Below are positions 27,947 through 36,102 of a stretch of DNA of 64,000 nt, one piece after another. This DNA comes from Cupriavidus necator (lineage in GTDB: Bacteria > Pseudomonadota > Gammaproteobacteria > Burkholderiales > Burkholderiaceae), in NCBI RefSeq assembly GCF_013141915.1, contig NZ_SROX01000024.1, positions 20,513-84,512 of the forward strand, in the 5' to 3' direction. Under the pieces are notes generated by a model. It made no database searches. It had not been told where the DNA came from and was given only the letters and a program-made list of their open reading frames with translations. Both the position numbers and the translations under genes were made by a program. Within the stretch, counting starts at the first letter, position 1. Each line of letters starts with the position of its first letter.

Positions 27947-29303
27947 TCACCGGCTTGCCGTGGTGTCGGCGACCGGCATATGGGTCGCGACGTGATCGAG
28001 CACCACTTCCGGCTCGTCGGCCTCAATGTCCGACTCGTCATCAAGCCTGCGTCGCATCCGCTCGATATCAAGGTCGCCGGTCCATTTCGCCACCACCACC
28101 GTGGCCACGCCGTTGCCGATCAGGTTGGTCAGCGCGCGCGCCTCTGACATGAAGCGGTCAATGCCGAGGATCAGGGCCAACCCCGCCACCGGAACATGCC
28201 CCACCGCCGAAAGCGTGGCCGCCAGCACGATGAAGCCACTCCCCGTGACGCCGGCGGCGCCCTTGGAGGTCAGCAGGAGGACGGCGAGCAGGGTGAGTTG
28301 CTGCGTCAGGCTCATGTCGGGCCTGGGCGATGAACACCGCCGCCATGGTCAGGTAGATGGAGGTGCCATCCAGGTTGAAGGAGTAGCCAGTCGGGATCAC
28401 CAGTCCGACGACGGACTTGCGCGCGCCCAGGTTCTCCAGCTTGGCCATCATCCGTGGCAACACCGATTCCGACGACGACGTGCCCAGCACGATCAGCAGT
28501 TCCTCCTTGATGTACTTGATGAACTTCCAGATCGAGAAGCCATGCAGCCGCGCGATGGTGCCCAGCACGACGAAGATGAAGAGCAGGCAGGTGGCGTAGA
28601 AGGTCGCCATTAGCTGCCCAAGCTGCAGCAGCGAGGCCACGCCGTACTTGCCGATGGTGAAAGCCATCGCGCCGAAGGCGCCAATTGGCGCAACTTTCAT
28701 TATGTAGCCGACGATGGTGAACAGCACATGCGAGAACTTCTCGATAAAGTCGAACACCAGCGTGCCGCGACCGCCGAACCTGTGCAGCGCGAAACCGAAC
28801 ATCACCGCGAACAGCAGCACCTGGAGGATCTCACCCTTGGCAAAGGCATCCACCACCGTGTTCGGGATCACGTGCAGCAGGAAATCGACCGTGCCTTGCA
28901 TCTTGCCGGGCTCGGTGTAGGCGGCGATGCCCTTCGTGTCGAGGGTGGATACGTCGACGTTCATGCCCGCGCCGGGCTTGACGATGTTGATGATAAACAG
29001 GCCGACCAACAGTGCAATGCTGCTCACGACCTCAAAGTACAGCAGCGCCAGCCCGCCGGTCTTGCCGACCTTTTTCATGTCCTCCATGCCGGCAATGCCG
29101 ACCACGACCGTGCAGAAGATGATCGGCGCGATGATCATCTTGATCAGCTTGATGAAGCCATCACCCAACGGCTTCATCGCCTCGCCGGTCTGCGGCCAGA
29201 AATGGCCGAGAATGACGCCGATGACAATGGCGGTGATGACCTGGAAGTAGAGGGATCTGTAGAACGGCTTCGGGTGATCGTCTTTATCCATCATCGTCTC
29301 CAT
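27947..29303 (-). pseudogene. dctA: C4-dicarboxylate:cation symporter DctA, frameshifted
   Basis: The N-terminal part from 29303 encodes a DAACS transporter: PFYRSLYFQVITAIVIGVILG, 'GAFGAMAFTIGKYG', the serine-rich GTSSSESVLPRMM and PTGYSFNLDGTSIYLTMA signatures. At 28316-28327, after 'VFIAQA', the frame is lost. The expected continuation MSLTQQLTLLAVLLLTSKGAAG...RFMSEARALTNLIGNGVAT is found in another frame and runs to 27947. A small indel therefore splits a full-length gene. The start at 29303 is supported by AGGGA. The gene is inactivated unless the indel is a sequence error. Confidence 0.88.
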
Positions 29304-29599
29304 TGCAGGTTCCCTGTTGGCATCGTATGCCCAGCCGGGCCAATCGAGTGTGCATGCCTGAGCGGGCGGCGCGTTGGCATTAACCTTCGCCACCGCCATC
29401 ATGTTCGGCGATGCAGCGAACGGTCGAGGACGATGTCAGTATAGGCACGGGGCGGACGACGCCAAGAAGGATGCGAGTGATGGCGGGGGCCCGCTGCAAT
29501 GGCGGTCCGCGGATGCAGGCACTGCGCTGGATGACCTCAATAATGAGCTCCGGGACACCACAGTGCCTGCAGGGGAATGGCGTGCCTGCACCTCCGACT

Positions 29600-30040
29600 T
29601 CATTTGACGGTGTACCCGCGTCCCTCAAGGCAGGCGGCGCGAGCATTGGCGAAGGCCTGTTGCTGCTGCTGCGACGCGGCCTGACCTTGCTGCGCAGTAG
29701 CGGCATTTTGCCTGCGGCTTTGCCCACGTCCGGCAACCGCACCAGCGGCTGCGCCGGCCCCAGCATCCCCCATGATTCCACCCACGACCGCCCCTCGCGC
29801 CGCGCCCCGCGCCCCCGCGCCTGGGGTCGTTCCGGTTGCCGTAGTCGGTGGCGGGGCCGCCTGCGGCGCCTTGGCCGGATCGAATCCGCTTTGCTGGACC
29901 GCCCACGAATAGCAGGCGGTCTCGTCGCTCTTTTGCTTTTGCGGTGACTGCCCCTTTGCGGGGTACACCGCTTGCTGTGCGTTGACATCGGCGAGTAGCC
30001 CAATAGTCAATGCAAGTATGTACAACGATTGACGCGTCAT
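29600..30040 (-). CDS. glycine-zipper exported protein
   Basis: The 146-residue protein has a signal peptide (ending DVNAQQ), a Gln/Lys segment with a CYSWAVQQSGFDP motif, and a glycine-zipper region (GAVVGGIMGDAGAGAAAGAVAG) flanked by Arg/Gln. Similar small YMGG-like proteins are found in Burkholderiales next to surface proteins. The start is decided by the ribosome-binding site: AGGAGG is one base from the ATG at 30046 and eight from the ATG at 30040, so the latter is used. Confidence 0.7.
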   Translation of the reverse strand: MTRQSLYILALTIGLLADVNAQQAVYPAKGQSPQKQKSDETACYSWAVQQSGFDPAKAPQAAPPPTTATGTTPGAGARGAARGAVVGGIMGDAGAGAAAGAVAGRGQSRRQNAATAQQGQAASQQQQQAFANARAACLEGRGYTVK

Positions 30041-30157
30041 TCTCATGCCTCCTTTAATGCTTGAATAAAGCGATGTGCCTCCACCCGCGATTTGGCCAAT
30101 CGAGGCAGCAACGTGAGCCACGGCCGAAACAGCAAATGAGGGCATGTTTCCAGTGCG

Positions 30158-31627
30158 CTACCTCCCTCGCGGAATTGCCGGCGTCTTCTGCGCCGGCGTC
30201 GGGTCAGCTACGATTCTGGCACCGACGTCCTGCAGCAGCCGTTGGAAATCGGGCGATGAGAGGATGATCTTCCCAGCGGCGGCGCGCAGCCGATCGACAG
30301 CGTCGGCCGTGATGGAGAACGACGTGGGCAGTTCGTTCAGGTACGCCAGCTCCGTCTGGTCCGTCAACTGGGCGAACGACACATCGATGGCATAGATTGT
30401 CGCGTCTGGCGTGCGTAACGCTGTGGCTATCGCAGCATCCTTGTTTTTTGCAAACGCGGAGGAATTCCGGACCTCGCGCATGGCTTGCCACCGCGACTGG
30501 CTGTCCTTCAACAGCTCTGTCGCCTCGTAGGAATAATGGTCGATCGGAACGCCAGAGGCTTTCACCAGGATAGCCAGCGTGCCCGGTGGCGATTCCGATT
30601 TGTCCCATGCCGTCTTGGGTGTTGATAGTGAATTGACGACAAAGACCACGATCCTACGGATATGGTCGAGCGGCGATGGCTGGCCGACCAAATGCAGAGC
30701 TTCCATGAGTTCCAAGGAATCCAGCACGCTGCGCATGCCCAGGTTGTCTGAAACACCGCCATCCACGAAATGGAGGTAGGGCCGGTTGATGCTGTCGCCG
30801 AACTCAGCCTCTTCTCGCAAATGACGAGTTGCACGTGCAGCCGGCCGGGGCGGGTCCCTGGCATCGACAAATGGCTTGATCCAGGCGGGTGGTTCGTAGC
30901 CGCAGGTGCCACCGTAGTTGTTGAGTGTGATGGGCGTAAGCACCACCGGTACTGCCGAAGATGCGGCAGCGGCACGGGAAAGCCGAATCGCATTCAAATC
31001 CGAGCAGAGCACGTCGAAGGTGGCCTGCGTAAAGGGCAGGCGGGCCCCAGTGGAGATGTCCGTGGCCGACGCGATGATCAACGGACCATTTCCACGATGG
31101 AGGTCGCCGAACGTCGCGCCATCGAACAAGATCTCGTCGTACAGGTCTGCAGCCAGCTCCGAGCGGCCCCATCCGCTCGACCAAAGGGCAGGCCAGTAGG
31201 CCGGATTGAGCGTGCGCCATGTAATCGTGCCCTGCACGTCGCGCTTGAGGAAGCGTCGTTCGTAATCATCGAACAGCTTTTCGCCGTATAGGCCATAGGC
31301 GAGCGCCGTAAAGCTTCCGCCCGACACGCCGGTGATGACCCCGACATGGTCCAGCAAGCGAGACTTCTTGCCTGTCGGTCCGACGACTTCGGTATTGCGC
31401 AAGAATTCAAGGACGCCGTAGGAGAATGCGGCAGCGCGTGTTCCACCGCCCGAGAAAGCCAGGATCACCAGGTTCTCGTTGTCCGTCGAGTACTGCGGGC
31501 GCGTAACAAAACGATAGCCGGCATTGGGGTCCGCGTGGGCAATCGGCGGGTTGACCGGCCGGCTGGCGCAGCCGCCCAGCAGCAACAACGCAAATATGAG
31601 CAATGCAGGCGTCGGCAATCGTGTCAT
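30158..31627 (-). CDS. patatin-like phospholipase lipoprotein
   Basis: The 489-residue protein begins with a lipoprotein signal (LLLLGGCAS) and carries the patatin catalytic set: the oxyanion stretch FSGGGTRAAAFSYG, the nucleophile elbow GVSGGS, and the Asp in VDGGVSDN. Patatin enzymes hydrolyse acyl esters with a Ser-Asp dyad; as a lipoprotein it would act in the periplasm or at the outer membrane. The start at 31627 is preceded by GGAGG six bases upstream. It is probably transcribed together with the downstream glycine-zipper gene (117 bp gap). Confidence 0.88.
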   Translation of the reverse strand: MTRLPTPALLIFALLLLGGCASRPVNPPIAHADPNAGYRFVTRPQYSTDNENLVILAFSGGGTRAAAFSYGVLEFLRNTEVVGPTGKKSRLLDHVGVITGVSGGSFTALAYGLYGEKLFDDYERRFLKRDVQGTITWRTLNPAYWPALWSSGWGRSELAADLYDEILFDGATFGDLHRGNGPLIIASATDISTGARLPFTQATFDVLCSDLNAIRLSRAAAASSAVPVVLTPITLNNYGGTCGYEPPAWIKPFVDARDPPRPAARATRHLREEAEFGDSINRPYLHFVDGGVSDNLGMRSVLDSLELMEALHLVGQPSPLDHIRRIVVFVVNSLSTPKTAWDKSESPPGTLAILVKASGVPIDHYSYEATELLKDSQSRWQAMREVRNSSAFAKNKDAAIATALRTPDATIYAIDVSFAQLTDQTELAYLNELPTSFSITADAVDRLRAAAGKIILSSPDFQRLLQDVGARIVADPTPAQKTPAIPRGR

Positions 31628-31957
31628 GGATCCTCCGGATCCGCCCATGCATGCCTCGCTGTCATGAGCGAGTCGCAAAACCTGGCTGTCTGGAAATCGG
31701 CTTCTACCGCTAATTAGAATAGTCGGAAAGCCGGTATGGCTGCCATGGCATACGCCAAATGGCGGCGCAACCGCATGGATAATTCGATGCGCTTCGGAAT
31801 GGGGGGAAGCCAGCCCTCCTTGTCATCTCTCGGATAATCGGATCAGTATGTCCTTATCCGCACTCTGTAGGGCTGCCCCGGCTTTCCCACCGGTCTCGGT
31901 CAGTGGGAACGCACCCTCCTTTTCCGCCAACTACGGCAGACACCGACGCCAGAACCG
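31628..31957. other. intergenic interval without a supported gene
   Basis: Apart from possible degraded sequence continuing from the broken outer-membrane protein at 31958-32287, I see no gene, terminator or RNA here. Confidence 0.4.
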
Positions 31958-32287
31958 TCACCCTGAAGGGGCCAAACGGACGCGTCGTGGTTCTGCTGGT
32001 GGATAGCTATCCGGCCGCGTGCCAATGTCGAGATTGCCGCCGCCGGTCGATGACGATCCGGAAAAGCGAAAATCTCCGCTGACGTTAGGCAGCCAGAGGT
32101 ACGGCGCAATAGCAAATCGCCAGTCATCGCTATCGGATGGACCGGGCGAACCGGGTAGGGCGGCTTGCGCCAATCCGGGTGCCGCGGCGAAGAGAAAAGC
32201 AATGAGAGACCTGGTGGCGCGAGTCGTAAAGCGTTGATACCAGCCTTCCGCTGCGCTGAGCCGACCTGCAGTTTGGACTGCGTTCAT
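31958..32287 (-). pseudogene. N-terminal fragment of an outer-membrane protein
   Basis: The first 75 residues from 32287 give a signal peptide (ending LAQAALPG) and the strands DDWRFAIAPYLWLPNVSGDFRFSG and NLDIGTRPDSY, which match the beginning of large outer-membrane beta-barrel proteins of about 250-300 aa. The frame then becomes Pro/Arg-rich and stops; no matching C-terminal part is recognisable downstream. I read it as a truncated gene. Confidence 0.55.
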
Positions 32288-32564
32288 GGCCTCGCCCCCA
32301 CTTATCCATCGCCAATACATGCGCCGGCGGGACGACCGTAGCAGCGCTCGCCCACTGCCACAAACGCCAACTCCGATCCCCGCGCTTGACTGAAAGGCAT
32401 GCTGGCAGATAGCCTGTAGGCAAAGCGGATCCGGCGCCTACGCAGTCAGTGCACGGGCACGCCGGTATGGTTGGCATTACCCAAGCGCGTCAGGCTATCA
32501 ACCAGCGTTGCTGGCGCCGGGATCCGCGGACGCTACCGAGCACCCGTCTATGGCACACAGTACT

Positions 32565-32924
32565 CTAATGTGTGCACTTTGCCCTGAACGTATCGATAAG
32601 ATCGTCGCGCGCACGGTCTTTTTCCAGACCAGGTACGACTCGCCCCTGGCTCGTTGTGATCGGTCGTCCGGAGGCGGGCTGGTACGCTCGGCTGGATCTC
32701 GCGTTGAATTGCTCCAATAACTCCTGGCACTCCGCCGAATTGATATTGCCGGAAGCTACCGGCACGCGGGAGGGATGATAAGGACTATGTCCTTCCTGCA
32801 CAGCCTCGCTGACAGCATCGGCTGCAGCAGCCGCACCGTCCTGGCGCTGCGCGTGTGCCATGCAGTTCAGGCCCAGCGTACCGCATACACTCATTATCGA
32901 CACAATTGCCCGAATGTTGGTCAT
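32565..32924 (-). CDS. small exported protein, unknown function
   Basis: The 119-residue product has a signal peptide (cleavage after AHA near residue 25) and a soluble remainder with two cysteines (SAECQELLEQF and the terminal FRAKCTH) that could form a disulfide. GGGAG lies six bases before the start. I recognise no family. It stands alone, 164 bp downstream of fabI on the same strand. Confidence 0.6.
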   Translation of the reverse strand: MTNIRAIVSIMSVCGTLGLNCMAHAQRQDGAAAAADAVSEAVQEGHSPYHPSRVPVASGNINSAECQELLEQFNARSSRAYQPASGRPITTSQGRVVPGLEKDRARDDLIDTFRAKCTH

Positions 32925-33088
32925 GGTGGCTCCCGTAGTCTTGGCTTCTACATTGATGCCTATGGTTGCCGTCGCTCCCTGGACGCAGGAGCAGGCAGCG
33001 TAGCAATCGCGCTATCCTGACGAACGCGGCGCATTGTATGGCGCGTGCGACGAACAGGTTCCGTGCCGCGCAAATCCACCGCGGGAGC

Positions 33089-33871
33089 CTACCCCATTAT
33101 GTTCACACCACCATCGACGTAAAGCGTCTCGCCCGACAACCGGCGGGCATAGGGGGTGGCAAGGAAGGCGCAGGTATACCCAACATCCATGATGTCGACC
33201 AACTCGCCGAGCGGTGCGCGCTGCGCCGCGTCGGCAAGCATCAGGTCGAAGTCCTTCAGGCCTGATGCAGCCCGCGTCTTGAGCGGACCCGGCGATATCG
33301 CATGAACGCGAATTCCTTGAGACCCCAGTTCGTAAGCCAGGTAGCGCGAAACCGCTTCCAGTGCCGCTTTCACCGGTCCCATGACGTTATAGTTTGGCAC
33401 GACCTTGTTGGCCCCGTAATAGCTCATCGTGAACATGGTTCCACTGTCCCGCATCAGCGGGGCAGCAAGGCGGGCCATCCGGACGAAGGAATGGCAGGAG
33501 ACGTCCATGGCCTTGGCAAACCCTTCCGCGGAGCAGTTCAGCAGCCCTCCCTGCAGGTCGTCCTTCGGCGCCCAGGCCACCGAGTGCAGCAGGATATCGA
33601 GCTTTCCCCACTTGTCCTCGATCTGCTTGAACAGCGCCGCCATCTCGGCCTCGTTGGAAACATCGAGCGGCAGGAAGATGGGTGCCTGAAGTTCCTGCGC
33701 CACCGGCTCTACATACTGCCGGGTCTTTTCGTTGGCATAGGTGATCGCAACCTCGGCGCCCAGCTCATGAAACGCCTTGGCACAACCATAGGCGATGGAA
33801 TGCTCATTCGCGATCCCGCATACCAGCGCCTTGACGTTGGCCAGGATCGGTTGCATGGTCTGGACGGTCAT
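33089..33871 (-). CDS. fabI: NADH-dependent enoyl-ACP reductase
   Basis: The 260-residue SDR protein is a FabI. It has the cofactor segment GIANEHSIAYGCAKAF, the catalytic Tyr-x6-Lys in YNVMGPVKAALEAVSRYLA, and the SPGPLKTRAASGL motif typical of enoyl reductases. It reduces trans-2-enoyl-ACP in fatty-acid synthesis. Because it sits in a cluster with ackA, pta and a PhaC-like protein, it is probably an additional FabI with a conditional role. The N-terminus reads 'ANVKALVCG' rather than the usual 'GKRGLVVG'. Confidence 0.9.
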   Translation of the reverse strand: MTVQTMQPILANVKALVCGIANEHSIAYGCAKAFHELGAEVAITYANEKTRQYVEPVAQELQAPIFLPLDVSNEAEMAALFKQIEDKWGKLDILLHSVAWAPKDDLQGGLLNCSAEGFAKAMDVSCHSFVRMARLAAPLMRDSGTMFTMSYYGANKVVPNYNVMGPVKAALEAVSRYLAYELGSQGIRVHAISPGPLKTRAASGLKDFDLMLADAAQRAPLGELVDIMDVGYTCAFLATPYARRLSGETLYVDGGVNIMG

Positions 33872-33916
33872 CCGACTTCTCCCCAGAAATTGAATTCAGC
33901 CGCGGCTCATCGGCGC

Positions 33917-35107
33917 TCATTCAGCCGCCGTGCCGATGAATGCCTTGGTGTGCCGCGCAATCATCAGTTCCTCATCCGTCGGGATCACCCATACCGCCAC
34001 CCGGCTCGATTCTGCGCTGATGCGCCTCGCACCGCTGCCATTCGCCGCCGCATCGACATCGATCCCGAGCCACGCTGCCTGGCGGCACACCCGCTCGCGG
34101 ATCAAGGCAGCGTGCTCGCCAATCCCCGCGGTGAAGACAAGCGCGTCGAGACCCTGCGCTGCTGCGGCTAGCGAGCCAAGCTCGCGCCCGATCCGATAGA
34201 TGAAAAGTTCAACGGCAAGGCGCGCGCGGGGATCGTCGCTGGCCAGCAGCACCCGCATATCACTCGAGACGCCGGAGACGCCGAGCAGGCCGGATTGCCG
34301 ATAGATCAAGTCCTCGATGTCGGCCGCGCTCATGCCAAGCTGGTTGATCAGGTACAGGATCACTCCCGGATCGAGGCTGCCGCAGCGCGTACCCATCGGC
34401 AATCCGTCGACCGCGGTGAACCCCATGGTGCTGGCAACGCTGCGGCCGGCCACCAGTGCGCACATGCTGCTGCCATTGCCAAGGTGGGCCACCACGGTGC
34501 GGCCGGCCGCTGCCCTTGCGTCGGTCCCAGGCATGACGCTGGCAATGTACTCGTAGGAAAGCCCGTGGAAGCCATAGCGGCGGATGCCGCGTTCCGTCAT
34601 CGACGCCGGTAGCGCAAAGGCTTGGGCGATTTCAGGCTGCGCCCGGTGGAAGGCGGTGTCGAAGCAGGCCACTTGCGGCAGCTCCGGCCGCCGTTCGGCG
34701 AGAATCCGGATTGGCTTGAGGTTGTGCGGCTGATGCAGTGGGGCCAGGGGGCAAAGCGCATCCAGCTCCGCCAGGAGTGGTTCGCTTACCCTTTCCGGCC
34801 GGGAAAAGCGTAGGCCGCCATGCACCACGCGATGTCCAACGCCCACCAGCGTATGGCCTTCTCCATGGCTCCTCAAAAAGTCCGCCAGAAAGGCAACGGC
34901 ACCGCCATGCCCAAGGTTGGTCCCATCGCCCCACTGCCGGGTTTCCACGCTGGTGCCCGAGGCATCCGCCGCCCGAAAGCTCGGCGACGTATAGAGCCCG
35001 TCGATACTCCCGCGCAGGATCAGTTCGAGTGCGTCGCCCTTGGCATCGTAGGCGCAGTACTTCAGGCTCGAAGAACCGGCGTTCAGGACAAGTATTACGT
35101 CTGCCAT
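33917..35107 (-). CDS. ackA: acetate kinase
   Basis: The 396-residue protein is a full AckA: LNAGSSSLKY at the N-terminus, HRVVHGG near residue 92, ACFDTAFH, YGFHGLSYEYIA, HLGNGSSMCA and GIGEHAALIR. It interconverts acetyl phosphate and acetate with ATP formation. The start at 35107 is four bases after the pta stop, so the two are co-translated. It is the intact relative of the fragment at 5057-5275. Confidence 0.95.
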   Translation of the reverse strand: MADVILVLNAGSSSLKYCAYDAKGDALELILRGSIDGLYTSPSFRAADASGTSVETRQWGDGTNLGHGGAVAFLADFLRSHGEGHTLVGVGHRVVHGGLRFSRPERVSEPLLAELDALCPLAPLHQPHNLKPIRILAERRPELPQVACFDTAFHRAQPEIAQAFALPASMTERGIRRYGFHGLSYEYIASVMPGTDARAAAGRTVVAHLGNGSSMCALVAGRSVASTMGFTAVDGLPMGTRCGSLDPGVILYLINQLGMSAADIEDLIYRQSGLLGVSGVSSDMRVLLASDDPRARLAVELFIYRIGRELGSLAAAAQGLDALVFTAGIGEHAALIRERVCRQAAWLGIDVDAAANGSGARRISAESSRVAVWVIPTDEELMIARHTKAFIGTAAE

Positions 35108-35111
35108 GTCA

Positions 35112-36050
35112 TCATCCCTGTATCTGCCCGGATTCCCGGCGCGCCTTGGCCACCAGCACCGCCACCGCACATGACGCCAGGCGCGTCATGACAGCATCCG
35201 CGCGACTGGTCAGGATAATGGGCACCCGTGCCCCCAGCACGATCCCGGCAGCGTCGGCACCGGCCAGGAACGTCAGGCTCTTGGCCAGCATATTGCCGGC
35301 ATCAAGGTCTGGTACCAACAGCACGTTCGCCCGACCGGCGACGGGAGAGTCGATCTTCTTGATGCGTGCGGCATCGAGGTTGATAGCGTTGTCCAGCGCA
35401 AGCGGGCCATCGACCACCGCGCCAGTAATCTGGTGCCGGTCAACCATCTTGCACAGCGCCGCAGCCTCCACGGTGGACGGTATCTTCGGATTGACCGTTT
35501 CCATGGCCGAGAGGATGGCGACCCGCACCTCCTTGACCTGGAGTGCATGCGCCAGATCAATGGCGTTCTGGAGGATATCCGCCTTGTCTTCCAGCGTCGG
35601 CGCGATGTTGACCGCGGCGTCGGTAATGATGAGCGCGTCCTCGTGACCGGGGACATCCATGACGAAGCAATGGCTGATCCGCCGCGCCGTGCGCAAGCCG
35701 CTTTCCCCCCTGACCACCGCCCCCATCAGTTCATCGGTGTGCAGGCTTCCCTTCATCAAGGCCTCAGCCTTGCCTTCGCGAACCAGCCGCACGGCGGCGG
35801 CGGCAGCGGCATGGCTGTGCTCGGCATCGATGATGGGATACTGGCTGATATCAATATCATTGGCCTGAGCGATCTCCTGGATACGACCGCGGGGCCCAAC
35901 CAGGAGCGGCGCAATCAGGCCCAGTCGCGCGGCCTCCACCGCGCCCTCCAGCGAACTCTGGTCGCACGGATGGACGACTGCCGTGGGCGTGGGGGGAAGG
36001 GACTTGCAGTAGCCGATCAGGCGCTGATACTTCTCATGCATGGCATTCAC
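35112..36050 (-). CDS. pta: phosphate acetyl/butyryltransferase
   Basis: The 312-residue protein has the PTA_PTB fold, with KGSLHTDELMGAV, ITDAAVNIAPTLEDK, DGPLALDNAIN and the C-terminal LVPDLDAGNMLAKSL block. It transfers acyl groups between CoA and phosphate; with AckA it gives substrate-level ATP. I prefer the GTG at 36050 because CAGGAG lies seven bases upstream, whereas the ATG at 36041 is 16 bases away. It is the short, single-domain form related to Ptb rather than the long enterobacterial Pta. Confidence 0.92.
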   Translation of the reverse strand: MNAMHEKYQRLIGYCKSLPPTPTAVVHPCDQSSLEGAVEAARLGLIAPLLVGPRGRIQEIAQANDIDISQYPIIDAEHSHAAAAAAVRLVREGKAEALMKGSLHTDELMGAVVRGESGLRTARRISHCFVMDVPGHEDALIITDAAVNIAPTLEDKADILQNAIDLAHALQVKEVRVAILSAMETVNPKIPSTVEAAALCKMVDRHQITGAVVDGPLALDNAINLDAARIKKIDSPVAGRANVLLVPDLDAGNMLAKSLTFLAGADAAGIVLGARVPIILTSRADAVMTRLASCAVAVLVAKARRESGQIQG

Positions 36051-36102
36051 GGACTTTCTCCTGCAGGTTGCTGTGGATTTCCATCGACGGCGGCACGTGG
36101 CG

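Noticed and set aside
31727..31850. Short Met-rich plus-strand frame of 34 codons
   Set aside because: No ribosome-binding site or conservation evidence.
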